The position numbers and the translations under genes were made by a program. From Paenibacillus macerans (GTDB lineage: Bacteria; Bacillota; Bacilli; Paenibacillales; Paenibacillaceae), in assembly GCF_023715465.1 (NCBI RefSeq), contig NZ_JAMBOE010000030.1:1-41615 (forward strand): a stretch of 41,615 bases of DNA, in the 5' to 3' direction. Shown here piece by piece: positions 15,055-23,322 of this stretch. Every line of letters starts with the position of its first letter. Position 1 is the stretch's first letter. Below the pieces are notes generated by a model. The model saw only the letters and a program-made list of their open reading frames with translations. It made no database searches and was not told the origin of the DNA.

Positions 15055-15265
15055 TAGTCCTCCACGTTGGAAAAAATCCAATAGATTAGCGGATATAGAC
15101 CGCCATTTTGAGCGCTCATTGGAAAATATCCAATAGATTTCGCTCAAAATGCCCATTCCGTGTTCTGCCGAAACTCATCTATTGGAAAAAATCCAATCAA
15201 GCTGCTGTATCTGCCAGTAGATTTCCAATTCTATTGGATATTATCCAATCAGAATTGGATGGCCA
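15055..15265. repeat. Cluster of short inverted repeats, family C (TTGGAAAA-ATCCAATAGA)
   Basis: The 15-20-bp hairpin-like motif TTGGAAAAAATCCAATAGA or its variants TTGGAAAATATCCAATAGA and TTGGATATTATCCAA occur four times (near 15067, 15119, 15182 and 15234). Related sequence is found at 25000-25105. Each motif is nearly its own reverse complement. They fill the 320 bp between pgmB and the glycosidase gene, where no gene is visible. Confidence 0.75.
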
Positions 15266-15341
15266 GGCGGGCGAATCCGGCGAATTCGGCGCCCGGTGAA
15301 TCTCCGCTCCCCCCTAATTCCATCCATTTTTTTACTTCCTT

Positions 15342-17549
15342 CTACTTCCCGCCAACTTCCCACTCGATCCAGGGCTCGCCGCTTTCCAAACGCTCCCCGT
15401 TCAGTTCCAGCACCACACGCCATCTTTCATCATTGCGCACGGTGACCACACGGCCCTGCCCGCCCGTTCCGGGCTTAACAACGATGTCAAACCGGGCGCC
15501 GGCGATGTTCAGCCCGCTGAGCTTGCATTCGCGGTCTTGCCAGGCAGCCGGCAGCTGCGGGTTCAAGCGCAGCACGCGCTGGTGCGCCTGCGGCCGGACG
15601 CCGAAAAAGCCGCGAATCAACGGCACCGCCAGCGCGTAAAGGGTCCAGGCCTGCACCACGCAACCGTAGTCCGGGGACATCTCGGAAAAAGAGCCGGGAA
15701 GCGCCACGGAAAACGTGCGCAGCATCCGGCGCAGCAGGTCCAGCGCTTCGTCCGGGTGCCCGTTTTCCGCTTCGGCCACGGCATGAACGCCGGTCGAAAT
15801 CGTCATCGTCCCCTGCTGGAGGATGCCGGACAGATAGGTGCCACACTCGCCGACAAAAACGTCCGACCGCATCGTTTCCAGCGCTCTGGCGGCTTTGTCC
15901 GGATCGGCGATGCCTGCCTCCATCGGCGTGACGATGACCCAGTTTTTGTTCAGCAGCCAAGGGATGTCTCCCTCATGACCGGCGGTATCCCCAAGGATCT
16001 GCTCCATATACTCCCCGTACCCGGCCACACCATGTTTCTCTGCCAAGGATACCATAGTCTCCCGCTTGGCCGCGACCATTTCGCGGGGCGCCACGGCGTC
16101 GGCGTACAGCCCTTCCGCTTCGCACCAGAAGACCCGATTGACAGCCTCAACCGCCCGCTCGGCCAACTTACCGTATTTCGCCGACCGCTCGTGCTCGCCA
16201 AGGAACTCGCTCATAGCAGCCATCGCCCGCAGTGCTTGGGCGGTATAAACAGCGCTGTCGATCAGCTCCATGTTCAGCCCGGCGATTTCGATAATCCCAT
16301 AGCCGGAAGGGAACAAGTCACCGTCGGGGTCCATTTCTCCCAGCAGCCAATCGATCCCTTTCACGCAATAGTCATAATGGCGGCGCAGCAGCGCTTCATC
16401 GCCGGTCCATTGAAACAGCTCCCAAACAAACGCGATGTAGTGCGCGGTCTCCTGGGTATTGCCCGGATTGGCCACCGCCCCCAGCGTTGTAATCTCATGC
16501 ACGACCCGCCCGTTGCCGTTTGTTTCCTCGGACTTTTGCAGCAGCAAATCCAGCGTATCCTTCGCCAGCCCGGGATCGCCGATGGCCAGCACGCCCTGCA
16601 GCGCATACGTGCTGTCGCAGCCGAACCACCAGGGGTACGTCGGTCCCCCAGCGGTCAATCCGCGACCCAACCCGTCGACCGTCTGCACCAGCCATTGATT
16701 GTTCCACTTGGCCCAGGCAAAAGCTTCGTTTAATCCCGGTTCGCCCTCGATTTCCAGGCTGGCCCGCTCCGTGATCTCCCGGTACAACGCCTGCTTCTCC
16801 GCAAGCAACGCTTCATGCCGTTGCGAAATCAGCACGTAGGTACGGTCGCACTCCTCCCGCGAGGTATACGAACCGGCCGCAAACAGCCGGAAATCGAACG
16901 TTTCCCCCGCCTGAAGCTCCAACTCCGCGGCAAATGAGATTCCGCAGCCGGCCCCCGCCGTAAATTCAGGCCCGTACAACTCCGGATCGGCTTCCACGGC
17001 ATCGCCGGGCAAGTCGGTCCCTACCCGCACGAACCACGGATGATCCTGATCCTTGACCAGCACCTGGCGGCCGGCGATCTCCACCGGCAAGTCCCGTTCC
17101 CCGTCCACGACCCCGGCCTGCTCCGAAAACCAAACCGGACGAAGGTCCGTCCGCACGAGCAGTTCCAACCGCAAACGTACGGGTTGCCCGGCATTAGCGT
17201 GAACACGGTAATTGGCGGCAAAGCCTTTTTCCCGCTCCGGGGCAAACTGGGAACGCTCGACGGAAACCGGAATATGGCCCAGCCAGTGATCGTATTCAAA
17301 ACGGCCGCCCCAAGGCTCACTCGCGTAAGCGTCGGCTCTTGCCCAGACGGAAATTCCCCGGTCCAGGTCCGTGACCTTCAGCCAAAAACCGTCCAGCAGC
17401 TTGATCGGATGCAGCCACACGCCCCCCATCTCACCCGCGAGATGATGGCCGAAATCGGGAAAATACCCGTCCTGCGAGCCGCAAATTTTGACATATTCGC
17501 CGCCGTGATAATAAAGATTAAGTGGGTGTCTGCTCGTTAATCGGCTCAT
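15342..17549 (-). CDS. Glycogen-debranching-type glycoside hydrolase (six-hairpin fold)
   Basis: Large protein of 735 residues without a signal peptide, so cytosolic. The N-terminal half is beta-rich. From about residue 270 on it has the (alpha/alpha)6 features of amylo-alpha-1,6-glucosidase and related enzymes: AFAWAKWNNQWLVQ, GGPTYPWWFGCDSTYALQG, ATLGAV-like and TAHYIAFVWELFQWTGD blocks, and FPSGYGIIEIAGLNMELIDSAVYTAQAL. Possible acids are Asp in WFGCDST and Glu in the GIIEI segment, but the catalytic pair cannot be assigned by eye. AAGGAGG precedes the ATG. It lies between the permease genes and pgmB in the glucoside operon. It probably trims the imported oligosaccharide inside the cell. 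Family-level assignment is firmer than the activity. Confidence 0.8.
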   Translation of the reverse strand: MSRLTSRHPLNLYYHGGEYVKICGSQDGYFPDFGHHLAGEMGGVWLHPIKLLDGFWLKVTDLDRGISVWARADAYASEPWGGRFEYDHWLGHIPVSVERSQFAPEREKGFAANYRVHANAGQPVRLRLELLVRTDLRPVWFSEQAGVVDGERDLPVEIAGRQVLVKDQDHPWFVRVGTDLPGDAVEADPELYGPEFTAGAGCGISFAAELELQAGETFDFRLFAAGSYTSREECDRTYVLISQRHEALLAEKQALYREITERASLEIEGEPGLNEAFAWAKWNNQWLVQTVDGLGRGLTAGGPTYPWWFGCDSTYALQGVLAIGDPGLAKDTLDLLLQKSEETNGNGRVVHEITTLGAVANPGNTQETAHYIAFVWELFQWTGDEALLRRHYDYCVKGIDWLLGEMDPDGDLFPSGYGIIEIAGLNMELIDSAVYTAQALRAMAAMSEFLGEHERSAKYGKLAERAVEAVNRVFWCEAEGLYADAVAPREMVAAKRETMVSLAEKHGVAGYGEYMEQILGDTAGHEGDIPWLLNKNWVIVTPMEAGIADPDKAARALETMRSDVFVGECGTYLSGILQQGTMTISTGVHAVAEAENGHPDEALDLLRRMLRTFSVALPGSFSEMSPDYGCVVQAWTLYALAVPLIRGFFGVRPQAHQRVLRLNPQLPAAWQDRECKLSGLNIAGARFDIVVKPGTGGQGRVVTVRNDERWRVVLELNGERLESGEPWIEWEVGGK

Positions 17550-17570
17550 GAACTTCCTCCTTGATATAAA

Positions 17571-18410
17571 TCAGCCTTTAATCGCCGAAGAGATGGAGAT
17601 GCCTTCGATGAAGTATTTTTGCGCGACGAAAAAGACGATCAGCGCCGGCAGCATAATCAGGATCGTAGCCGCCATCAGCATGTTCCATTCGACATTGTAG
17701 AGCCCCTTGAACATCGAGAGGCCCAGCGCCAGGGTGTATTTTTCCGTGGAATTCAAATAAATCAAAGGTCCTTGGAAATCGTTCCAAACGCCCATGAAGG
17801 TAAAAATGGCTACGGCAATCAGCGGCGCCATGGACAACGGCAAAATGATGCGCAAGAAGATCTGCAGCCGGTTTGCCCCGTCCACAAACGCCGATTCGTC
17901 GAGATCGCGGGGGATAGCCCGCATAAACTGGCGGATCAGAAAGATATTAAACGCCCCGCCCCCGAAAAAGGATGGCACGATCAGCGGTAAAAACGTATCG
18001 ACCCAGCCCGCCTCCTTGAACATGATAAACATCGGGATCAGCGTCACCTGGGAAGGCAGCATCATCGTCGCCAGCAAAACGAGAAACAGCGTTTTTTTCC
18101 CTTTGAAGCGGAATCTGGCGAAGCCGTAGGCGCATAGAGCCGCCGAAAACACGGTTCCGATCAGCACCGGAAGCAAAATGATCAGCGTGTTGAGCAAAAA
18201 GGTGAAAAATGGGATTGCCCGCACGGCGTCGGCATAATTGCTCCACAGCCAGGTCGTCGGGAAGAAGTTGTCCTTGAACACCTCGGCCGGTGTTTTCAAA
18301 GACGTAAAAAAGGTCCACAGCAGCGGAACAATTACCACCGCCGCCCCGGCAATCAGTATCAACTGGCTTATGATCCCGGATATGCTTATTTTTTTGAGAT
18401 TGCGTTCCAT
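17571..18410 (-). CDS. Carbohydrate ABC transporter permease, MalG-like
   Basis: Inner membrane permease of 279 residues with six hydrophobic segments, the second permease of a CUT1 sugar importer. The segment AFVDGANRLQIFLRIILPLSMAPLIAVAIFTFMG contains the EAA loop that docks the ATPase. LLATMMLPSQVTLIPMFIMF is typical of the MalG branch. AAAGGAGG overlaps the stop of the upstream permease, so the two are coupled. No ATPase gene is present in the window. Such systems commonly share an MsmX-type ATPase encoded elsewhere. Confidence 0.93.
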   Translation of the reverse strand: MERNLKKISISGIISQLILIAGAAVVIVPLLWTFFTSLKTPAEVFKDNFFPTTWLWSNYADAVRAIPFFTFLLNTLIILLPVLIGTVFSAALCAYGFARFRFKGKKTLFLVLLATMMLPSQVTLIPMFIMFKEAGWVDTFLPLIVPSFFGGGAFNIFLIRQFMRAIPRDLDESAFVDGANRLQIFLRIILPLSMAPLIAVAIFTFMGVWNDFQGPLIYLNSTEKYTLALGLSMFKGLYNVEWNMLMAATILIMLPALIVFFVAQKYFIEGISISSAIKG

Positions 18411-18425
18411 TCGCTTGCGCCTCCT

Positions 18426-19322
18426 TTAATCCTTTTCGTCGTCGCCCTGGTAGTACACCCACATAGAAGAGCTGCGGATGACGAGGAGCGTGAAGACGAG
18501 AATGATAACGAACAAAATCCAAGACAGCGCGGAAGCGTAACCCATTTCATAATCCTGAAACGCTTTGTTGTACAAATACAAGTTGTAGAACAGCGTCGAG
18601 TTGAGCGGCCCGCCGTTTGTCATGACAAAGGCCTGGGTGAAATACTGGAATCCGCCGATAATCCCCATGATCAAATTAAAAAAGATCGTCGGCGAGATCA
18701 TCGGCAGCGTAATGCTGGAAAAACGGCGCAAACGGCCCGCCCCGTCCAGTTCGGCCGCTTCATACAGCTCTTCCGGGACCCCTTGCAGCCCGGACAAATA
18801 GATGATGATCGTGTTGCCGATCCCCCAAATGCCCATGACAATCAGCGCACCCAGCGCGTAGGAAGGGTCCTGCAGCCAAGCCGGGCCCTGGATGCCGAAC
18901 AAGGCCAAAGCCCGGTTCAGAATCCCGTATTCCGGGTTAAAGATCATCACCCACATCATCGAAACGGCGACCGCCGGAATGACCGAAGGCATAAAGTAAA
19001 TCAGCCTGAACAGCTTCATGCCCCGGCTTCGCATGTTCAGCAGCATCGCCGCGAGCAGGGAGAGAATTTGGTACAGCGGCACGGAAACAAGCGCAAACAC
19101 AAAGGTCACTTTTAAAGACTGGTAAAACAGATCGTCCTGAAAAATCGCCCGGAAATTGTCCAACCCGACCCACTCGATCGATTTGACCCCGGTGATGATG
19201 TCCCATTTGCTGAATGCCAGCAGCAAGGAGAACAGCATCGGACCGATGGTGAACAGCAGCAGTCCAAGCAACCAGGGAAGAATAAACAAATACCCGGCGC
19301 GCTCCGATTTTGAATTACGCAT
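18426..19322 (-). CDS. Carbohydrate ABC transporter permease, MalF-like
   Basis: Permease of 298 residues with six transmembrane segments. It starts at the ATG at 19322 (AAGGAGG, nine bases upstream), not at the longer frame that crosses an intercistronic hairpin. Features are the N-terminal YLFILPWLLGLLLFTIGPML, the loop VPEELYEAAELDGAGRLRRFSSITLPMISPTIFF with the EAA motif, and FVMTNGGPLNSTLFYNLYLYNKAF, usual in MsmF/UgpA-like proteins. It would pair with the following MalG-like permease and the preceding binding protein to import an oligosaccharide. Confidence 0.93.
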   Translation of the reverse strand: MRNSKSERAGYLFILPWLLGLLLFTIGPMLFSLLLAFSKWDIITGVKSIEWVGLDNFRAIFQDDLFYQSLKVTFVFALVSVPLYQILSLLAAMLLNMRSRGMKLFRLIYFMPSVIPAVAVSMMWVMIFNPEYGILNRALALFGIQGPAWLQDPSYALGALIVMGIWGIGNTIIIYLSGLQGVPEELYEAAELDGAGRLRRFSSITLPMISPTIFFNLIMGIIGGFQYFTQAFVMTNGGPLNSTLFYNLYLYNKAFQDYEMGYASALSWILFVIILVFTLLVIRSSSMWVYYQGDDEKD

Positions 19323-19345
19323 GGAAAAACCTCCTTGATGAGACG

Positions 19346-19384
19346 GGGTGAAGCGAAGAGCGCTGCGCGCCCCCCGCTTCACCC
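19346..19384 (-). promoter_or_regulatory. Intercistronic stem-loop between binding-protein and permease genes
   Basis: GGGTGAAGCG (19346-19355) and CGCTTCACCC (19375-19384) form a perfect 10-bp stem with a GC-rich loop. There is no T-run. Stem-loops at this position in sugar ABC operons commonly protect the upstream mRNA and raise binding-protein output relative to permease. That role is inferred here. Confidence 0.6.
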
Positions 19385-19393
19385 GCCGGTCAC

Positions 19394-20692
19394 TTACTTG
19401 ATTTTGCCGTCCACATTTTTGGCGGCTTCATCGAGCGCACCTTTGACATCCTGTTTGCCCAGCAAGATTTTCTCCAGCGCCTTGTTGAACTCCTCGACGA
19501 ATACCGGGCCGTTGGCGGAACGCATCGTGACCGGCTTTTTCGCGTAGTTCATCATTTCGATCACCGGTTTGTCGGCCACCTCGGTCTCTTTCACCTGATC
19601 CAGTTCAGTGACGGTGGCGGGCAGCACCTTGCTGTTCTCCGCGCGCAGCTTCTGGGCGTCGGTGCCGGACAGCCATTTTGCCAGCTCGTAGGCTTCCTGT
19701 TTGTGCTTGCCAGCGGCGTTGACGGCCCAGCCGGCGCTGGCGATGATACTTGTTCTAGTACCGTCTTCCCCTTTGGGAATCAAGGCCGATCCGTATTGTA
19801 CGTCCGATTTGTCCAGATCCCCTTTGATCCAGCGTCCGGTCACCATCATCGCCAGCTTGTCGGTCATGAACATGGAGGAGTCTCCGCCCATCGTTTCCGT
19901 ATCCTGCGGCGTCGGGGAGACGCGGTCCGGACCTTTGGACAAGGCCACATATTTTTCAAGAGCGGCCACGGTCTTGTCCCCATTCATGTAACCTTCCGCT
20001 TGGGTGCCGTCCTCGTTGGCGATGTCCGTTCCGTGATCCCACAGATAAGTGTAAATTGGATACTCCCATTTCGTGGCGTTGAAGCCGAATTGCGTATATT
20101 TGCTGCCGTCTTTTTTAGTCAGTTTCTGCGCCGCAGCAATCAGGTCATCCCAGGTCCAGTCGTCCGTCGGATACGGGAGCTTCGCTTCATCGAACATCCG
20201 CTTGTTGTACCACAAGGCCAGCGGATTGAAATCTTTCGGCAAATAATACTGCTTGCCGTTGATCTTCATGTTGTCGATCAGATCCTTCTGGAAGATGTCC
20301 AGGGAGAAGGAGCTGTCGTTCTTCAAATAATCGTCGAGCGGTTCAATGACGCCTTTGTCGACATATTTGAAATAGTCGCCTTCGCCGATCAGGAACACAT
20401 CCGGGGCCTGCCCGGCGGCCAGCGAAGTGGTCAGCTTCGTGCCGTAACCGTCGCTCGGAATCGGTTCGAATTTGACCTGAATATCCGGATGCGCCGCGTT
20501 GAATTCATCCGCCAGTTTCTGCTCGTTGGCGCCAGCGTTTACGTCCCCCCAGACGGAGAAGGTCAGGGTTACTTTATCTTTCCCGCCTTCCGTGTTTCCG
20601 CCGCCGGAAGCGCCTTTGCCGCCTCCGCACCCGGAAAGCACCATCGCTGCAACCATAACCAAAATAACTGCTACCGACCATTTTTTGCTCAT
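19394..20692 (-). CDS. Sugar ABC transporter solute-binding lipoprotein (family 1)
   Basis: Extracellular lipoprotein of 432 residues. The signal sequence ends in the lipobox LSGC with modified Cys22, followed by a Gly/Ser-rich tether. The mature part shows LTFSVWGD near its start, the DVFLIGEGDYFKYVDKGVIEPLDDYL hinge, YLPKDFNPLALWYNKRMFDEAKLPYPTDDWTWDDL, and MMVTGRWIKGDL...GWAVNA, all characteristic of CUT1 binding proteins. The start has AGGGAGG about ten bases upstream. It lies second in the operon, behind the GH65 phosphorylase, and would deliver the alpha-glucoside to the two permeases that follow. Confidence 0.95.
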   Translation of the reverse strand: MSKKWSVAVILVMVAAMVLSGCGGGKGASGGGNTEGGKDKVTLTFSVWGDVNAGANEQKLADEFNAAHPDIQVKFEPIPSDGYGTKLTTSLAAGQAPDVFLIGEGDYFKYVDKGVIEPLDDYLKNDSSFSLDIFQKDLIDNMKINGKQYYLPKDFNPLALWYNKRMFDEAKLPYPTDDWTWDDLIAAAQKLTKKDGSKYTQFGFNATKWEYPIYTYLWDHGTDIANEDGTQAEGYMNGDKTVAALEKYVALSKGPDRVSPTPQDTETMGGDSSMFMTDKLAMMVTGRWIKGDLDKSDVQYGSALIPKGEDGTRTSIIASAGWAVNAAGKHKQEAYELAKWLSGTDAQKLRAENSKVLPATVTELDQVKETEVADKPVIEMMNYAKKPVTMRSANGPVFVEEFNKALEKILLGKQDVKGALDEAAKNVDGKIK

Positions 20693-20744
20693 TTCTAATG
20701 ACCTCCCTTAATAAATTCAATTTCGATATAACGATTACAAGCTT

Positions 20745-20800
20745 ACAGCTCGAAAACTGTTGATTTTGCCAAAATAACGGCGCTGTGGTCCGTTAGGAGC
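20745..20800 (-). repeat. Partial family B intergenic repeat
   Basis: Read on the minus strand, the spacer between the GH65 and binding-protein genes contains CCTAACGGACCACAGCGCCGTTATTTTGGCAAAATCAACAG, a shortened family B module. It lies inside an operon, so transcription must read through it. Confidence 0.6.
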
Positions 20801-20804
20801 TTGA

Positions 20805-23156
20805 TTAGGATTGCTTGATCGACTCGTAATCGTAATGCAGCTCACCGGTGAACTGTACGCGTTGTCCGTGTATGAGCAGCGAAACTTCCGCGTTCGCGTT
20901 CTCCGCTTGAATATGGAGGCGCTGGCGGTCCAGCGTAAACCGCAGGCGTTCACCCCGCCAATACAGCGGGAAGGAAAGCTGCTCCCACGCCTCCGGCAAT
21001 TTCGGGTTCACATGAAGCTCCCCGCCGAGCATCCGCACGCCGGCAAAGCCCATAACCACGGACTCCCAAATTCCGCCCAGCGAGGCGGAGTGAATGCCCG
21101 CGTCGGACGAATGCATATAAGGGCCGAGATCGATTTCGGTGGCCCGCCGGAACAGCCGGTAAGCCAGGCTGCGATCCCCGAGATCGTTGGCCAGAATGCA
21201 GTGCGTCGACAAGGACAACGAGGAATCATGCAGCGTTTTTTCTTCGTAGTAATCGTAGTTGGCTTTTTTCACTTCCGGGGAAAACCGGTTCTCCAGCAGG
21301 AAAAACAGCATCATGATGTCCGCCTGTTTGGATACCTGCATTTCTCCCACCTGATCGAGATTATAATCATCGAAAATGCCGCCGACCTTCTCCTGCTGTT
21401 TGTATGGGGTAAGGTCGATGATCTTTTTCTGCAAATACGTATCATCCTGCGGGATGATCCCCGCGTCATTTGGCTTAGGCAAATAAATGAGCTGCGCCTT
21501 AGCCGTCCAATCGGACACGGCCTGCTCCAAGCCAAGCTTCGCGTTCAACTCGGCAAACAGCTCCTTGTCTTCTTCCAATAGCACGTTGTAATATTCCATG
21601 GCCAGCTCCAAATTAAAGTGAGCCATATAGTTCGTGAACGCGTTGTTGTCGACATGCTCTTTGTATTCGTCAGGCCCGACAACCTCGTTGATTTCGTAGC
21701 GGCCCAGATCCTCGTTCCATTCCAGCCGGCTGGCCCAGAATTTGGCCGTATCGAAGATGATCTCGTACCCGCAGCGGCGCATATACTCCTGGTCTCCGGT
21801 CGCCTGGTAATAATGCCAAACGGCGTAGGCAATATCGGAGGTAATATGCTGCTCGATAAACCCGGACCAGATTTTGGTCTGCTCGCCGGTGACCACGTCC
21901 ACCGCTCCCCATACGGGAGTCACTTCGCCGTCGCTCGGCCAAGCCGCTTCCCAAGGATACATCGCTCCCGCAAAGCCGTTGTCGCGCGCTTTGGCCCGCG
22001 CCCCTTCCAGCCCCAGGTAACGGTATTCCAGCAGCGAGCGGGCAACCTCGGGATTCGAATAAATATAGAATGGCAAAATAAAAATTTCCGTATCCCAAAA
22101 GGAATGACCTTTGTAGCCTTCTCCGCTTAAGCCTTTGGCGCCGATTCCCATCCTGTGGTCATGCGCGGGCGTCATGGCGACCAGATGGTAGACCGCGAAG
22201 CGGACGGCCAGCTGATCGAAGTCATGGACCGATTGAATCGACAGGTCGTACCGGTTCCAGACATCGGCCCAGGCTTCCTGGTGCCGGCGGAACAAATCGT
22301 CATATCCGGCGCGGTGCATATCCTTCAGTTCGTTCAACGCCGCTTGGCGCAGCGCATCCAGCGTCGTGCCTCCGGCAAACTCGCGGTCGCGGCTGGTGTA
22401 AACGGAAGCCAGCTTTTCAAACACGACCGCGTCCCCTTCCGCTAGATCCAGCGAGTAAGTGACGGCCACTTTGCGGCGGTCGATATCCATTTTGGGGACG
22501 ATATCGGTCTGGCTGCCGTTGAGCTTCAGACGATGGGCCGCTCCGAGCACGAAATCAACTTTCGACTCTGTCGTCGTTTGAATGAGCTCCAGATACGTTT
22601 TGTCGTAAATCCGCTTCTCACCCTCATGAAAATGCTGGCTGCCGCTGTTGCCGGCCTGGCCGTCGATGCCCGAGTTGATCGAGAGGCGCGCGCCTCCCTG
22701 AAGCAAGCGGATCTCCACCTGCATGCCGATCTGATGCAGATGGGCCAAAGAGACAAACCGCCGGAACGTGAAGGCGATTTTTTTGCCCCGGTGCTCCCAT
22801 ACGAAGCTGCGAACCAGTTCCGCGTCCCGCAGATTGAGCCTGCGTTCATACTCGGTCACCGTTCCGAGCTGCAGCGACAAGCGCGTGCCGTCGATCTGGA
22901 TGTCAAGCTTGGTCAGGTCGGCCGTATTGGGCAATTCGCTCACTTCAAACTCATCAAACTTGTTGAATGTACCGTTGACGAACAAATTTCTTTTTTCCCC
23001 GATGTAAGGTTCTTCCGTTGACGAACGCAGCCCCATGTAGCCGTTTCCAAGCGACATTACGGCTTCGCATTTTCCGAGCGCCAGCGGATCAAATTCAGCT
23101 TCGGAGAAAGTCCAGTTTCGCAACTCTTCCCCACTTGCCGGGTTATAGTTAAGCAT
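20805..23156 (-). CDS. GH65 disaccharide phosphorylase, kojibiose/nigerose phosphorylase-like
   Basis: Cytosolic inverting phosphorylase of about 783 residues. The N-terminal beta-sandwich starts with WTFSEAEFDPLALGKCEAVMSLGNGYMGLR. The catalytic (alpha/alpha)6 barrel contains KGLSGEGYKGHSFWDTEIFILPFY for substrate binding and EVVGPDEYKEHVDNNAFTNYM, whose Glu is the general acid. HSSDAGIHSASLGGIWESVVMGFAG completes the barrel. The GEGYKGH segment resembles kojibiose and nigerose phosphorylases more than maltose phosphorylases, so the substrate is probably an alpha-1,2 or alpha-1,3 glucoside. It would release beta-glucose-1-phosphate for PgmB. I placed the start at 23156. In-frame ATGs at 23174 and 23195 are alternatives. 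It is the first gene behind the LacI-type operators. Confidence 0.88.
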   Translation of the reverse strand: MLNYNPASGEELRNWTFSEAEFDPLALGKCEAVMSLGNGYMGLRSSTEEPYIGEKRNLFVNGTFNKFDEFEVSELPNTADLTKLDIQIDGTRLSLQLGTVTEYERRLNLRDAELVRSFVWEHRGKKIAFTFRRFVSLAHLHQIGMQVEIRLLQGGARLSINSGIDGQAGNSGSQHFHEGEKRIYDKTYLELIQTTTESKVDFVLGAAHRLKLNGSQTDIVPKMDIDRRKVAVTYSLDLAEGDAVVFEKLASVYTSRDREFAGGTTLDALRQAALNELKDMHRAGYDDLFRRHQEAWADVWNRYDLSIQSVHDFDQLAVRFAVYHLVAMTPAHDHRMGIGAKGLSGEGYKGHSFWDTEIFILPFYIYSNPEVARSLLEYRYLGLEGARAKARDNGFAGAMYPWEAAWPSDGEVTPVWGAVDVVTGEQTKIWSGFIEQHITSDIAYAVWHYYQATGDQEYMRRCGYEIIFDTAKFWASRLEWNEDLGRYEINEVVGPDEYKEHVDNNAFTNYMAHFNLELAMEYYNVLLEEDKELFAELNAKLGLEQAVSDWTAKAQLIYLPKPNDAGIIPQDDTYLQKKIIDLTPYKQQEKVGGIFDDYNLDQVGEMQVSKQADIMMLFFLLENRFSPEVKKANYDYYEEKTLHDSSLSLSTHCILANDLGDRSLAYRLFRRATEIDLGPYMHSSDAGIHSASLGGIWESVVMGFAGVRMLGGELHVNPKLPEAWEQLSFPLYWRGERLRFTLDRQRLHIQAENANAEVSLLIHGQRVQFTGELHYDYESIKQS

Positions 23157-23195
23157 TGCAGTCATCCACTCCATATCTCTTTTTTGAAAGCGCAA

Positions 23196-23211
23196 TCGAA
23201 ATCGTTTTCGA
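23196..23211. promoter_or_regulatory. LacI-type operator O3
   Basis: TCGAAATCGTTTTCGA, one mismatch from the perfect palindrome at 23273-23288. It is the exact reverse complement of the site at 23227-23242, and together they form an 18-bp inverted repeat (23195-23212 and 23226-23243). Confidence 0.8.
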
Positions 23212-23226
23212 AATGATGGAAAAAAT

Positions 23227-23242
23227 TCGAAAACGATTTCGA
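23227..23242. promoter_or_regulatory. LacI-type operator O2
   Basis: TCGAAAACGATTTCGA, 31 bp centre to centre from O3 (three helical turns) and 46 bp from O1. It has the central CG step usual in LacI/GalR operators. Confidence 0.8.
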
Positions 23243-23272
23243 TCTCAGCAAAATAAAAAAGGCATTACTTAT

Positions 23273-23288
23273 TCGAAAACGTTTTCGA
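23273..23288. promoter_or_regulatory. LacI-type operator O1, perfect palindrome
   Basis: TCGAAAACGTTTTCGA is a perfect 16-bp palindrome. It lies at the expected transcription start of the GH65 operon and five bases from the lacI-type gene's stop codon. Binding here would block the promoter. Confidence 0.85.
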
Positions 23289-23292
23289 CTTC

Positions 23293-23322
23293 ATTATTGC
23301 ACCTTTATCGTCTCTCTGTCAA
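23293..23322 (-). promoter_or_regulatory. Promoter of the glucoside operon, inside the regulator gene's 3' end
   Basis: Minus-strand TTGACA (23322-23317) is a perfect -35 and AATAAT (23298-23293) lies 18 bases further on. The -35 overlaps the last codons of the LacI-type gene. O1 begins five bases after the -10. Confidence 0.65.

Noticed and set aside
15022..15156. Longer N-terminus for beta-phosphoglucomutase
   Set aside because: The extra 45 residues come from family C repeat DNA and do not resemble the family, whose proteins begin close to the first HAD motif.
15055..15265. CRISPR array
   Set aside because: Units are irregularly spaced, differ in sequence and are near-palindromic. No equal-length spacers and no cas gene are present.
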